A stretch of DNA of 64,000 bases, taken from contig JAQFVV010012497.1 in NCBI GenBank assembly GCA_028023455.1, forward strand, positions 994,001 to 1,058,000. Direction: 5' to 3'. This document shows positions 8,813-21,206 of this stretch, one piece after another. The DNA comes from Epiperipatus broadwayi. Its lineage: Eukaryota; Onychophora; Udeonychophora; Euonychophora; Peripatidae. Each line of letters starts with the position of its first letter. Positions within the stretch are counted from its first letter, which is position 1. The notes beneath the pieces are model-generated. The model was given only the letters and a program-made list of their open reading frames with translations, was not told where the DNA came from and ran no database searches. Both the position numbers and the translations under genes were made by a program.

Positions 8813-11800
8813 GTATGTATGTTATGAAAATATTCTCAAAATTTAATTATCATTTTTTTAAAAAAAAAAAACTTTTTTCTTTCCTTTTCTTAAATTCATT
8901 CTCTCTTTTTTTTTCAATAATTTTTGCTTAAAATTTAAACAGCTGCTGTTTACTAATTAAAGTATTCAGAAATATCATAAATCCATTAATTTATTTCTCT
9001 GAATTACTAATGACTTTCATCATCACTTTTAGAAGCCAAATGTGTAGGCACTGAACTTTAGGTGCAATGCTATTTAGTTCCTATCATTGGATTCTATCTA
9101 ATTGATCTTTATTTAGTAAAAGGGAATTGTTATATTGTGTCTATTAAATGACCAATCAATCAATAAAATAATGATCAGTTGTTTGAAGAATTATGCAAAG
9201 TTTGAATACTAAAGAATAGGTTAAAGACAATAATTTTCTTCGATTGGCAAAACTGATTTTTTTTTTTTTCCTTTTTTTTTAAATCTAGAAATCAAGACAG
9301 CATTAAAAAAATTATATTCATATTAGGCTACTTAATTTAATGCTTTAAAGTTTAAATATTCCAAGATTTTGAAGTCCTGTTAATTTGTATTGTTCAATTA
9401 AAGAATTTTGAAAGTATTTCATATTACTTTTATTGAATATAAAATTGAGCTGTTTTAATATTCAGACAGAATGTGATAAAACCAAACTTGTTGAAAATAC
9501 CAAATTATTGTTTAAGGAAAATATTGAGTTAAAAAATGAATTATTTATAGTATAACTTTGATTATTGTTGATATTTACAACTAAAAGATTTCAACAATAT
9601 GCTTAAAATAACTGAATTCATATGAAATTTGCTCATTCTTTTAACTTTTTTATTTATCTGATCAATTTGCATCTGGCAGTGGTATAGTTCTGCCAATTAA
9701 GTCATCTGACGTAAATACCTATAGTAATTTATATTACTTAAAAATCTTTTTTTTATCTGAATCACAACTAAGTCTTTAATCATAATTTTGAATGTAAGAT
9801 AAAAGCTATTTTGGATTTGCTACATTTTATATATCTGACACTTTTTTTTCTTTCAAATATTTCTAATTGTGATTAATGTTAGCATTTACTTTTATCTTTT
9901 TTTAGCATATATATCTCTTGCTCTATTTTTTTAAAACTTTTATTATAGAGCCATTCACTGATTTCTTATTTGAATTTATTATTTTTATTCGGGTAGAATA
10001 ACTTTAATGTTGCTGCTAATTTCTCTCAGAATATTATTATTACTTTATCCTATGTTATATTGACTTAAGTTCAAGTTAACATTAGATACTTTCTGCAGTT
10101 TTTTTTATCTCTTAACTATTAGACATTGCATGTGGTAAATTTTATCTCTGTAATATTGCAATATGTAAACTGTTTTGTACTTAGACTTTTTAAAATAGTT
10201 GTATAAAATAAATAGATTGATCATTTGCCAGGGTGTGGTATTTTTTGGAATGTTTTAATGTATCATTTGTTGTGATCATGACATTGGTTTTCAAAAATTA
10301 ATAGATGTCTAGAAATTTGTTAAGAAAAAGATTGTTTTTTATACCAAAACAGAATCTTTAATAAGTTTATTGTAAGAAGATTGTCCTAACTTCTTCAGAT
10401 TTTTGAATATATATATATTTTTCTTTTTGCAAACTTCCAATGTAATTATACATCATTAGACTGAATGTAATTTGTTGAAATTAAAATGGAATTTATGAAG
10501 TTAGTTTTTATTTCCATGTGTGCTTGTGCTATTCTTATCCAGATGTGCAGTTCATTAATCAATCTATTAATTATTTGTGTATGTTTTTCAGTGTTTCTAG
10601 AATGAATATAGATTTCTAGAAATTAATAGGGCACAGTGAATATTAGAAGAAAATTTTGGTATAACTTTTTTGTCTTTTATCTGCTTTTCATCAGTCTTAA
10701 CATTAAAAAAAAAATTATTTTTGTTTTTGTTGGAAGATAGCAAAAAAAAAAAAAAAAAACATGAATAATTAAAAGTACAGAAATTCAATAAAATTTAAAT
10801 GGCATTTCTAAATAAGAGATAAATTCAGATTATATAAATAACCTTAGCTGCATATCAGAATAATTTTTTTAAATAATTTATTAGATTGATTGTAGAATGG
10901 CAAAAACATGTGTTAAAACAATTAATTTGCATTTATGATTATAGTTAATGTGAATCTTTATATAATCTTTAAAAAAAACCACTATAACATTGACTTTAAA
11001 CTGTACAGATAAAGATAGGAATTAAATAGGTTAAAAATAGTAGCTTCATTAACTTCTATAAAACAAAATGCATGTTAAATGCCATCATATTAAATTTTGC
11101 TGTGATAAATATTATTTCATCTTGTTCTATAGTGCACTACCACTTGCTGTTCAAAACTTTACTTTGGTAAATCAAAGTATAAATGCAAGTCTATCTTTTT
11201 TTAATAAGCCATGACCTATTTTTTCTTATCTACTTTAACATTGTTAAGTGTGTATTTTCATATACTGTATATACATTTTATATTAAAGTTTTCTACATTT
11301 TTTGTATTTATTTATTTAATGTATTTACATATTTTCTTTTATTGTATTTTTTTTTTATTAAACCTATGCATCAGATTTTTTTTTGATTAAATGACTTAAT
11401 TTCTTATTTGAGGGAGGAGGGGGGCTTTGAGATTTTTATTATATTTATGTCTTATTGTTTCTATTGCAAATTTTCTTCCTAGTTTTAAATCAATATAACT
11501 AATTAGCATCGTGGATCACAGACTAAAATAAAATCACATCAAATAAATCAGATTGCTTTCATCACAGCTATTAATACTACTATTGCATGATGCATGTTGA
11601 ACTTTTTAATTGTTTTTTTTTTTATTCATCTAAGTTTTTTTGTAATAAAATCTGCTAATTGTTTGAAAGCTTTACATTCTTCAAACAAATGTAAAACTAT
11701 TTTGTCATTGTTCTCACAAAGCATGTATACAGGTTTTAGATTAGATTTAATTTTTCTCTAAAGGAAGTTTTTGTTGGCTAATCCAATTAACTAGGTTGGA

Positions 11801-12653
11801 AATAAACTCCATATCTGTTTTTGAGATTTGGATGTTTTGAAAATTTTTAATGATGTCATGATTGATAAATCTTCTAAGAATTTTTTCTTCCACTTGCTAT
11901 TTCTTTTAAATCTATATATTGTACCAGGACCCCACTGCTGATAATGATGATCTAGACTGATCATTTATATACTCGCATAAATAATGCATCGATGTGCATA
12001 TGTATTATTTTACAATAATATGTCTAAAGATTAATAAAATTGTATTTGATGATGATGATGATCAAACATATAAAGCACACATTATATTTCCTGATTACCA
12101 TATACCAAATTTTATTTCAGAATGTCAGGTTTAACATTTGTTCATAAGGGTGTTATTAGAATGTACAGATTTTGAACTTAAATTACCTGCATTCAAATCA
12201 CCACTTTCTCTTAAGAAAAGCCTATATGAATATTTTACTCTCTGGCATCATAGTGGCAGTTCGTTCAATAACAGTCCCACTTTTCTCAGCTCAGAATATA
12301 AGCGTTTAACTAAATAGAGACTCGGTGGGTACACGTTGGAGATAAGATTACTGAGAAAATGATCACAACTACCAAATAAGTTAAATAAAAATGTTAACAA
12401 TTTATTTAGTCACTGGATTGATTTCATAAAAAAACTAATAAATTTACTAAACATTATATAAAAAAGAGTAAAATAAAAAAATTATAGATTAAATAGACAT
12501 ATATGCACATCTAAATAATTTACATCTATATCTTACAGTATCTTAAAAATATTTGTTAATGAAATGATATAAATAATATATCTTCATATAACAATAAAAA
12601 AATTAAAAACAATTGAAATGCCAATTTTTAACATTTACAAATTATATTACTAT
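8813..12653 (+). other. intron of the zinc-knuckle gene, first part
   Basis: Starts with donor GTATGT. It holds homopolymer T and A tracts and short AT repeats (for example a long A run at 10741-10759 and gatgatgatgat at about 12045) but no recognisable gene or bounded element. Confidence 0.6.
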
Positions 12654-12756
12654 TTTATATATATATAAACAGTGAGGATTGCCAATTCCTCTACAAGCTT
12701 TATGATAAATGCTTAGCCAGAGCCAGCACTTAAAATATCTCTGTCAGGAACCCCTC

Positions 12757-12811
12757 CCCAAACCCCTGACCATGTTTTCATGCTTTGGCACTCCTCAGAG
12801 AGGTGTCAGGG
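12757..12811 (-). ncRNA. hammerhead ribozyme, family 2, copy 1
   Basis: Minus strand: CTGAGGA (12798-12792), stem II GTGC/GCAT around a CAAA loop, GAAA, then ACATGGTC. Stem I is CCTCT/AGGGG followed by an internal loop and CCC/GGG. The core is intact; the position after GAAA is A instead of C, weakening the CCATGG palindrome of copy 2. Confidence 0.75.
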
Positions 12812-13190
12812 TAGGTTCAGACACTAGATCTAAAAATACCAACCCAAAGCTAAGCACTTAGCTAAAAGTTATCTAATGAGTGGAAAATCTGAAATTTTCA
12901 GACATCTACATGTCTTCAAACCCAGCTATCCAACTCAAATAGCTATATGGGGCTGATAGATCTTCAGCCATACCATATATTAGTAGTCATAGCAATATAA
13001 AATTGCATAAGACTTTTGGCACAGACTATAAATAGTCAAAATAAGAGTCATAGATCAATTCATAGATCACATGACCCTATCTCTTAAGCTTGTAAGTTAT
13101 AAACAGTGAGGATTGCCAATTCCTCTACAAGCTTTATGATAAATGCTTAGCCAGAGCCAGCACTTAAAATATCTCTGTCAGGAACCCCTC

Positions 13191-13245
13191 CCCAAACCCC
13201 TGACCATGGTTTCGTGCTTTGGCACTCCTCAGAGAGGTGTCAGGG
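13191..13245 (-). ncRNA. hammerhead ribozyme, family 2, copy 2 (consensus-perfect)
   Basis: Minus strand: CTGAGGA (13232-13226), stem II GTGC/GCAC with CAAA loop, GAAA, CCATGG, then UC of the GUC cleavage triplet. Stem I is CCTCT/AGGGG with a distal CCC/GGG beyond an asymmetric loop. C3, G5, A6, G8, A9, G12, A13 and A14 are all present. ACC/GGU could form a three-pair stem III with a two-base loop, or the palindrome CCATGG could pair between two RNAs. The exact 434-bp offset from copy 1 supports a unit-length transcript. Confidence 0.85.
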
Positions 13246-13278
13246 TAGGTTCAGACACTAGATTTATATATATATAAA

Positions 13279-14720
13279 TCATTAAATTCTTACCACAGAT
13301 TGATTCACAAGAATTTAGTAAGCTTACCATCAGTGGACTATTTCTGATTTTAATTTTTACATTGTCTGTGTTGGGTATTTTTAGAGTGAGTATTCTAAGT
13401 TTTCACTTCACTTGTTGCTTGACCAAGATAAAAGCAGGTGATTGAAAAACAGTTCAGTAGGCAAATGATTACATTTCAGTAAGTACTTTGTTTTTGGATT
13501 TCTTGGTGATTTTCTGAAACTGTCAAGACTACATTATGAATTCTGGCTGGTATATTTTGAGTGCACTTAGCAATTTTTACTTATTCTATTCTCTTCAACT
13601 AAATTTGACATTTTAGCTGGCTATTATGTGTCAGTACTGAAAAATATATAACAGTGATTTGAAACAAGCTAGAATGATTTTGAAGCTGAAATTGAATTTT
13701 TTAAATTTATACATTGCTGTCAATGTGTACCCTATGCTTTCCACTGAAATTGTAATCTGCTTTTTTCTTTTTATAACTTTTTGTTAAGCTAGGATAAACC
13801 TTCCCAGAAAGCCTACACATGTTTATCTTTAACTTTAAACCCTGTTTTTAGTTTTCTTTTTTCTTAATCTTTTTAATTACAGTTCTAATTAAATTTAGCC
13901 ATAATCAAACCTTATTAAAACTTAATTATTTTTTCAAGATAGTTTGTAACCTTAATTAAATTTTTAATCAAGGCCATAAAATATATAATTTTTAATTCTG
14001 TGAAATATTAGAAATAAATGACGTTTTACAAGTTTGGCTATTCTCCAAAAAATAAAAATAGCTTTATTTTTAACTTATACCTAAATCTAATCTATACATT
14101 TAGATGTATGAAATCAATTGAGAGAATCTTTATTATATTATTATCTTTTATTTTATTCCATAATTTTCAATTTTGTTTGGTAATGTTTAATGATTTGTTT
14201 TGAACTCATTTCATTGAGGCAGCTTGTAATGTAGACATGTTTAGAGTTGGTCAGTGTCCTTTATATTGCAGTATGTAACACTGTTTTAAGAAATTGAGAT
14301 TAAATTCATCTTATAAGTTCTTATACATTACGATTAGATTATTGGAAAATATTTCCAGATTTTGTCATCTCATTTATTAAGTAGAAAATAATTCAATATG
14401 TTTACATCATATAGTAATGTATGAATATGTTTTATATATGAAACATTTTAGTATGATTGAATTTAGAAATTCTTGATTAAATGGAAATTATAATAGCAAA
14501 AGAAACAAAAATTGCAAAGAATTTTTCCAAATGTATTTTTTTTTTTTTTTTACTGTTTGATTTTGATTATTATTGTGTGAAGTAGATTGAGCCAAGTATA
14601 TAATGACTTGATATTCACATAATTTTTGTAATAAATATAGTTTTACTTCTCATTATTATGTAAAACAAAAAAACACTTATTTATAATTGTTAATTAGAGA
14701 AGATATAAATTAGTATTAAA
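13279..14720 (+). other. intron sequence, no element recognised
   Basis: AT-rich intron of the zinc-knuckle gene with poly-T tracts (for example 14537-14551). No exon, bounded repeat or RNA gene is supported. Confidence 0.55.
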
Positions 14721-14724
14721 GTTT

Positions 14725-14768
14725 ATCGGCTAAATGTTTTCGAGGATCCATGCCTCATATTCATAGCC
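14725..14768 (-). ncRNA. decayed hammerhead motif 3' of PLE2 ORF
   Basis: Minus strand: TGAATATGAGG, a 7-nt loop, CCTC, then GAAAACATTTAG. Stem II GAGG/CCTC and GAAA survive, but CTGANGA is altered to CTATGAATATGA. The position, just after the GIY-YIG ORF, matches PLE1. Confidence 0.45.
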
Positions 14769-14840
14769 TTCACAAAATGTATAATAAAATATATGCAAAT
14801 ACAAATATTCAAATAAGCTAGTATTATGTAGCCCATTTCT

Positions 14841-15470
14841 TCAAGATCTCGAAGCGTCTTTTCTATTAATGGCATGGACGTTTCCATTGATGTAAAATGC
14901 CTCCTTTATTTTTCTTTTGTGATCATTTGATTCTGAGCACAATATTATGGAATTGGCGGGTGTGAAGTTGTGTCCAGATTGTTTAGCATGCTCCAAAAAT
15001 ACAGAGGATGTGTTGCTGTTCTTCTGAGCTCTGTTAAATGTGTAAAGATGTTGAGCCAGTCTAGTATTGATTGTAGCTTTCGTTTCACCATAATATATAG
15101 CGTGGCATCCGGCCTGAGGGCAGGCAATGGAGTACACCACGTGTGGGGTGAACGATCGATCAATGTGGTCTTTAGAGTTGTTAATCAATCTATTAGAATT
15201 AGGTGGAGTTCCAACTGCTATGTTAAATTTATCGTTTAATGCTTTCATTAGTTTGTTAGATATTTTAGGAATGTAGGGGATTGTTATTCTAGGTAGATTG
15301 GTGTGAGGTACATTATTGTTTATTGTATTATTAAATTTTATGATTTTATTTTTAATAGCTTTGAATTTGAACCCTGCTGCTAATAGATCTTTAATATAGT
15401 TGTTTATGTTTTCTTTCCTGTCTGCTTCATATTTACATAAATAATTTTTGTGTAAAAAATTTTTTCAATT
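14841..15470 (-). CDS. PLE2 GIY-YIG endonuclease region (partial)
   Basis: Minus-strand frame open from about 15470 to the stop ending at 14841. It reads ENINNYIKDLLAAGFKFKAI, then RITIPYIPKISNKLMKAL, the standard PLE linker. The nuclease follows: VVYSIACPQAGCHAIYYGETK, where YYGET is the GIY-YIG block preceded by a cysteine pair, then INTRLAQHL, a SGHNF segment, and a K-I-K-E-A-F-Y-I block with the catalytic Glu. An ATG at 15248 would give 135 residues, but coding clearly extends upstream of it and the true N-terminus with the RT is missing. There is no internal stop over about 200 codons. Confidence 0.8.
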
Positions 15471-15479
15471 GTTATATTA

Positions 15480-18190
15480 CTTATGATTTCTGAATATTTG
15501 TATTATTTTAATTAGTATTACTTTTTTCTTTTATTTATCAACCTTTTTCCCCCCTTCCATGTATCTTATTGTAAGCTGATATATTAATTGTGTGTGTATA
15601 TATATATGTATTGTAACCAAAAGATTAGGCATCAGTAAATCGGTCATGTTGTGAAACCAAAAAACTGTGACCGAAAAGTCCTACTCTGGATCATAACAAG
15701 CTAAAATTAAATGATACAATATAAAGCTGTTACTACATAATCTGGTCGCGGCCAGGGTACACCTATCACAGCATTACATGAAGGTACATAAATTATCTAA
15801 ATAAATTATATGACTCATTTAATTGACTATTCTCCTAAAGACTGGATTTCAAAACTACACTCCTGAATCTTAATTTATGATTTATAACTATTCTCTTCAA
15901 TGACTATATCTTAAAAACTACACTCAGGACATTAATTTATGATTTTATTTATGGTTGACCACGGACAAGCTGAAATAATCTATAAAACTGCTAGTCATTA
16001 CATGGTGAATATGAACCATTTAATAAGATAGCAATAAATCTAATCAGCTTTATAACATAATGCTGTAGCTCAGATATCCTCATGCTCTAAGTATAGAAAT
16101 GTTCTATAAGGTAATTCTTTGCAATGGAAGGTGACTCAAATATCATATCAAATCAATAGCAATGAAACTCTTAGTGGAATAAATAAAATACCTGTTGTAG
16201 TATTAGAGAATAGATTCAATTGTTATACTGGCTAGCACATTTGTTATTAATTTAAATATTATATTAATGTCACAAATATCAATAGAGGTAACAGATTTTG
16301 GATTATATTCCAGAATTAACAAAGCAAAGCGGAGGTGATGTAGAAGGTAAATGGGATTTTATTGTATCTTATACATCATGAATTACCCCCAGAACAAAAA
16401 CATTAAAATATTCTTTGAATGTTTCACTAGGTCTTGCATAGATCATCAGGGACAATTTGTGCTCTAATATTTACTATTTACTACGTTGGATTTCTGACTC
16501 TATGTGTGGCAAATAGCAACGGCACAGATAGGTTAAATTGTAAATTAATATTTAATTGGTTAACAATATTCATAAATTAAATAAACAATAAGTAACATAA
16601 AGTATCATAACATGTAATCATTCTATATGGATAATGTACATTAATTAAATAAATGAATAAAAAATGAAATAAAATATCATCACATGTACTTAGTTCTCTA
16701 CATGGATATGTGCACTAGTTTCAGATAATACAATCTAAAACTTTATTACAAATGTATGGATTTATACCCTTGTAGGGATGAGAATAAATTCAAATACCCA
16801 GTGAATGGCAACCCCAATACATCAAAACCAGAAACAATACACCAATACTTCAAAATTATAATAATGCTGACAACAGTTGCTACTAATAAACCTATAAAAA
16901 TTGACTATGATAAGATATGAAATAAAAGAGGGAATTTGATCTCCAACTCAGCTGAAATATATAATTGATCTATAATAAATTATGACAATAATTCACTTGA
17001 ATGCCCTTTTATGGCTGATGACAGAACATGTGAAGCATGGAGACTGCTCAAACAGATTTATATAACAAAGAGCCATACTATATCTGCAGATGTACTCATC
17101 CCCACCAAGGAATAACAAACACCCTGTGGGTTTCTAACTATCATTAGAGCAACTAGCATAACTACATAATATTCAGTGGATTAACCACCAGCACAGAAAA
17201 ATCCGTATAACATTAAAATAGTATTAACACTCACTTTCTTAACAAAATAGAAATAAATTACCCTCATCAATCTGCTAAAGTGGAAGTCACGTGCAGTTTT
17301 ACAAGCATGAACTAAGCCCAAAAGATATAAGAAAATTCTATTACAGGGAGAAGTGGGAGATAATGGCCAACCATAGACCAGATGGTTTGAAAGAATATTA
17401 CCTATTATTATAATATGAGTATAAGCACAGAACCCTGGAAAGATATACAGGATAAGACCATGTGGTGGTAATATGTTGGATTAATCATTAAATCTTTACG
17501 CAAACGCTGTTCGATTGACTCTTTAATCCTATATCTAAGTGATCAAATAATTATTTAATACACAAAAGATTATATATACCGTGGATTTAACATACTTACA
17601 AGATACTATAAAATATAAATAAAACATAAAATGCATGTTCATTAAATTACTACTCTAGATTCAAATACATATTATTTAAATATGAACTATCAGTCAATAA
17701 ATTAGTAGCACATTTCTTAAACTTAATAACAAATATAAATTAAATATATATTTATATAACATAGAATCTTAAAAGTTGATTGCATACTTCTTCATCTCCA
17801 TTTATTAGGAATATTTATAAATTAGTTGATTTACATGTAGGTCCTGTATATCCAAGATATTTAAGAGGTACGGTATGTACAATTTTAATCAAATTATCCT
17901 CAAAAGTTAATGGAATTGTATTACTTCATTTTAGGTGTGATTCCAAAATTTGAAATCTTTTACTACTTTTGATCTATCAGTATTGAAGATTAAGAATGGC
18001 TGCTTAAGCAAATAATTATCCCACAAATGCTATAACAGCTGAAATAGTTTCCCGGTTATTTGTTATTTCTTTCTACAACTAGATTGTAATTTTAATAATA
18101 GAATAACTCACAATGTTGTTTCTGATATAAGTTCAAAGTGGGATTATAATTAATTCTTTGCCATTCAGATACTGGCACACAAAATATCAA
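15480..18190 (+). other. intron sequence, unassigned
   Basis: A tgtg/tata microsatellite near 15590-15612, followed by AT-rich DNA with a few higher-complexity patches (for example 15620-15790 and 17000-17470) that look like old interspersed repeats. No coding motif, ribozyme or tRNA-like box was recognised. Confidence 0.5.
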
Positions 18191-18191
18191 A

Positions 18192-18432
18192 ACAGTATTT
18201 TATTCCACACATATACAACACTACTTTATGTGTTAATGTCATGATAGCAAAACTTCAGCCAAAGTTAAATATAGTATTTCATTCTACACATATGTAACAC
18301 TACTATATGTATTAAAGTTTATGAAAGTAAAACATTTATCCAAGGTTAATTATAATATTTCATCTTGCACGTGCATAACATTACTATATGTGTTAAAGTT
18401 ATGAAAATAAAGCATTTTATCTAGGGTTAAAA
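18192..18432. repeat. three-unit tandem repeat of about 80 bp
   Basis: Units start near 18194, 18273 and 18354 with agtattttattccacacat or close variants, each followed by an ACTAC-TATGTGTTA-like segment and AAGTTAAATAT-like ends. Divergence between units is moderate. It does not contain a hammerhead core. Confidence 0.75.
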
Positions 18433-19542
18433 TATAGTCTGTAAGCAATATAAATTTTCAAGTAAACTAACCTTTTACACTGCTACTCCTGTTATCATGG
18501 TTAACAATAATTTCAGTTGTAGACATTTGGAAGATTATTAGCAGTTAGACTCATGGTTGGCAAACCTGAACAGATTTGTTAAGACTTAGCTATACATTTT
18601 GCTATTAATACTTGAAAATATTACAATTTAAATTGTTTAAGAAAAGTTTTAATTTAAGTTCCTTCTTTATTTTTAAATTCTCTCCCCCTTTTTTTTTTTT
18701 TAAAGAAAAGCTTTCGTTTTCGTTATATGTTTAACAGTAAAAAAAAATAAAGAAAAGGTTTTTACTTTTACTTTTCCACTCTTCCCTGTTACTACTGTGT
18801 CCCTAAAAAAAATTAAAAAATCTCTGAAAGTTCTATTCTGTTTCTCCACCAATTAAATTTCTTCTCATTTATATATCTGTTTATAAAAAAATGAAAGAGA
18901 AAAAAAAAATGTTTATCTTATGTATTCTCTCAATTAATTAAAGAGAAATTAAATAAATATTTTAATTAAACCAAAATAATCTTTAGGATTATTTAAAGAG
19001 AAAAACAAATAATAATTATTTGTTTTTTATTTATCGTACTAAACTTGATGATGTAATATGTTATGGGTTCCTTTTGTAGGTTAAGTACAATTTATCTAAC
19101 TTAGTGTTTGGGAACAGAGTAAAACTAATATCTGAAAAAAAAAAAAAATTATACAATAAGTAAGGCAAAAAAAAATAATGGAATTATATAATCTCATCAT
19201 TCAATTAATTTGGATATAAGTATCAAGTACACAAAGTACTAGCTGTGATAATCAAATCATCTAGAAGAAGATAGAGAGAAATTTAATTAGTTCCACTTAG
19301 CTATAGATTTTGTACCAAAATATAAAGTTACAATATATATAATTTCAAATTTATATTTAAAATTGCTGTAATAAATTTAATATCACATAATGAAATATTT
19401 CTCATAAGAGAATGCTGAAACAAAAAGACATTCTCTTGCATATGTTATCTATTATCTGACATTAAATTTATTATATATATGTATGGATGTAAGAGCATTT
19501 TATATATTTAACATCTAATTTTTTTTTTTGTTGTTGTTTCAG
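18433..19542 (+). other. end of the zinc-knuckle gene intron
   Basis: AT-rich with long A and T runs, ending in a T-tract and ttgttgtttcag, a strong acceptor for the last exon. Confidence 0.6.
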
Positions 19543-19580
19543 GTCATACTAAAAGAACTTGTCCTTTAGCAGCCTCATAA
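19543..19580 (+). CDS. last coding exon of the CCHC zinc-knuckle protein
   Basis: After the acceptor at 19541-19542 the exon supplies GT of the shared Gly codon, then HTKRTCPLAAS and TAA (19578-19580). It provides the His and last Cys of the zinc knuckle begun in 8735-8812. The coding part is only 38 bp, so the motif itself is split between exons 10.7 kb apart. The 3' UTR follows directly and AATAAA lies at 19728. The pairing is inferred from phase and motif completion, not from a transcript. Confidence 0.75.
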
Positions 19581-19727
19581 TTTCAATAATATAAATTAAA
19601 AACTTGTACTTTATTTTTAATTGTAAATTATGTAAATAGATTATTTTATATTTAAAAATATATATTTAAAAATGTGATAAACTGTTTTAACTGAAAATTT
19701 CAAGCTACATAAATGAAATTTTCTAAT

Positions 19728-19733
19728 AATAAA
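19728..19733 (+). terminator. polyadenylation signal AATAAA of the zinc-knuckle gene
   Basis: Canonical hexamer about 150 bp after the stop codon in a T-rich context. In such AT-rich DNA the motif is common, so the evidence is positional. Confidence 0.5.
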
Positions 19734-19739
19734 TATAAT

Positions 19740-20204
19740 TTTTATGAAATCAAAAAAAGTTTATTTTGTATTTTTATTTAAAATATGTATTTGTATGAGT
19801 AAAACTTAAAATAGTGCTCAAATAGTTTACAAAAAGGCAATTCCATTACTTCTATATGGAAAAACAGGGAAGAAATAACATATATTGAGATTTACTATTT
19901 TATTTTTTGTTTTAAACTCTAGCTAAAAATAGCAAGAATCTCATTTACCAGCCAATATTTGTATAGCTAACCGGATTGGCTAACCAAAGAAAATAATTCT
20001 GAATTTGCTTAGAATCTTAAAATTTTATAGGTCTAACAGTATATATTTATATTAATGGATATTTGTATATAATATACTATTCATGCATGTAGTGTAGAAT
20101 ATTATGTGTGGGTATGTATACAATATGTAACATAACAAGAAGTATCTATGTCCAAGTAATTGTCTATATATATCTTTTTAAATATATATATATATATTAA
20201 ACCC
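19740..20204. other. intergenic, nothing recognised
   Basis: AT-rich DNA ending in an AT microsatellite (20160-20200) next to the family-1 element. Confidence 0.5.
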
Positions 20205-20356
20205 CTAAACATCACATGATCACCATCTCTATACTAGCACATAATTGTTGTAAACAAAGGCAAAACTCTTCATACAGTAGTGCCACCCTGTGCCAAACAG
20301 AGTAATCAATGGATGCCAGAAGGCTTGTGCATAAAATCCCTATCTAGTGCCTACTC

Positions 20357-20415
20357 ATCCATTATCCCCAGACCAGTTTTTGGCTTGTGGCCATCATCAG
20401 TGAGGAGCCTTGGAT
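20357..20415 (-). ncRNA. hammerhead ribozyme, family 1, inactivated (G12A)
   Basis: Minus strand: CTGATGA, stem II TGGC/GCCA with CACAA loop, then AAAA in place of GAAA, and CTGGTC. Stem I ATCCAA with TTGGAT-like and CCTCA/TGGGG is kept. The change removes G12, the general base of the reaction, so the copy should be inactive. Confidence 0.75.
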
Positions 20416-20772
20416 CTGAGAGCACTGCACCTAGATCTTAGGATCTAATGCACTACTGTATGGAGAGTTTTGCCTTTGTTTACAACAATTATGGGCTAGT
20501 ATAGAGATGGTGATCATGTGATGTGTAGTGGTTTAACACCAATCCTGCCTAATAGGATAGTGGTGGCTATGGTTGTTTAAGAGCCAAAGACACCAGAATG
20601 TATGGGTGCTGAATTGAGTTTAAACCCATATGACTATATAAGCTATTGAACTTAGATTGAAAATATTATTGTGTTTTCAATTTCATTCTCATAGTTTTGT
20701 AGTAAAATAGAGTTAAAAGGTGGCTGCTGGAGGGTTGCATTAGATCCTAAGATCTAGGTGCAGTGCTCTCAG

Positions 20773-20831
20773 ATCCAAGACTCCTCACTGATGATGGCCA
20801 GAAACCAGAAACTAGTCTCGGGATATTGGAT
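20773..20831 (+). ncRNA. hammerhead ribozyme, family 1, core intact
   Basis: CTGATGA (20788-20794), stem II TGG/CCA, GAAA (20808-20811), CTAG, UC. The distal stem I ATCCAA/TTGGAT is perfect, but the proximal CCTCA faces TCGGG with one C-C mismatch. All core residues are present. Confidence 0.75.
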
Positions 20832-21206
20832 GAGTAGGCATTAGATAGGGATTTTATACACAAGCCTTCAGGCATCCATTGATTACTCTGTTTGGCACAG
20901 GGTGGCACTACTGTATGGAGAGTTTTGCCTTTGTTTACAACAATTATGTGCTAGTATAGAGATGGTAATCATGTGATGTTTAGTGGTTTAACACCAATCC
21001 TGCCTAATAGGATAGTGGTGGCTATGGTTGTTTAAGAGCCAAAGACACCAAAATGTATGGGTGCTGAATTGAGTTCAGACCCATATGACTATATAAGCTA
21101 TTGAGCTTAGATTGAAAATATTATTGTGTTTTCAATTTCATTCTCATAGTTTTGTAGTAAAGTAGAGTTAAAAGGTGGCTGCTGGAGGGTTGCATTAGAT
21201 CCTAGG

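Larger units (their letters stand above)
12654..13278 (-). mobile_element. retrozyme-like element, family 2: two 160-bp direct repeats, 434-bp period
   Basis: Two nearly identical repeats (12670-12829 and 13104-13263) lie 434 bp apart and enclose about 274 bp of unique sequence. Each carries a hammerhead on the minus strand. The whole is flanked by tttatatatatataaa at 12654-12669 and 13263-13278, a possible 16-bp target duplication, though it is AT-simple. No ORF is present. This is the layout of non-autonomous retrozymes: direct repeats with ribozymes whose cleavage at both copies would release one unit-length RNA. It lies in the intron on the strand opposite the host gene. Confidence 0.75.
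14720..15480 (-). mobile_element. Penelope-like element PLE2, 5'-truncated
   Basis: A minus-strand fragment with a PLE linker and GIY-YIG ORF followed by a decayed hammerhead. Its protein differs clearly from PLE1, so it is a separate PLE lineage. It sits in the intron antisense to the host gene. Boundaries are approximate; no target duplication was found. Confidence 0.75.

Noticed and set aside
10370-10410. minus-strand CTGAAGAAG as another hammerhead
   Set aside because: No convincing stem II partner or GAAA at the right distance.
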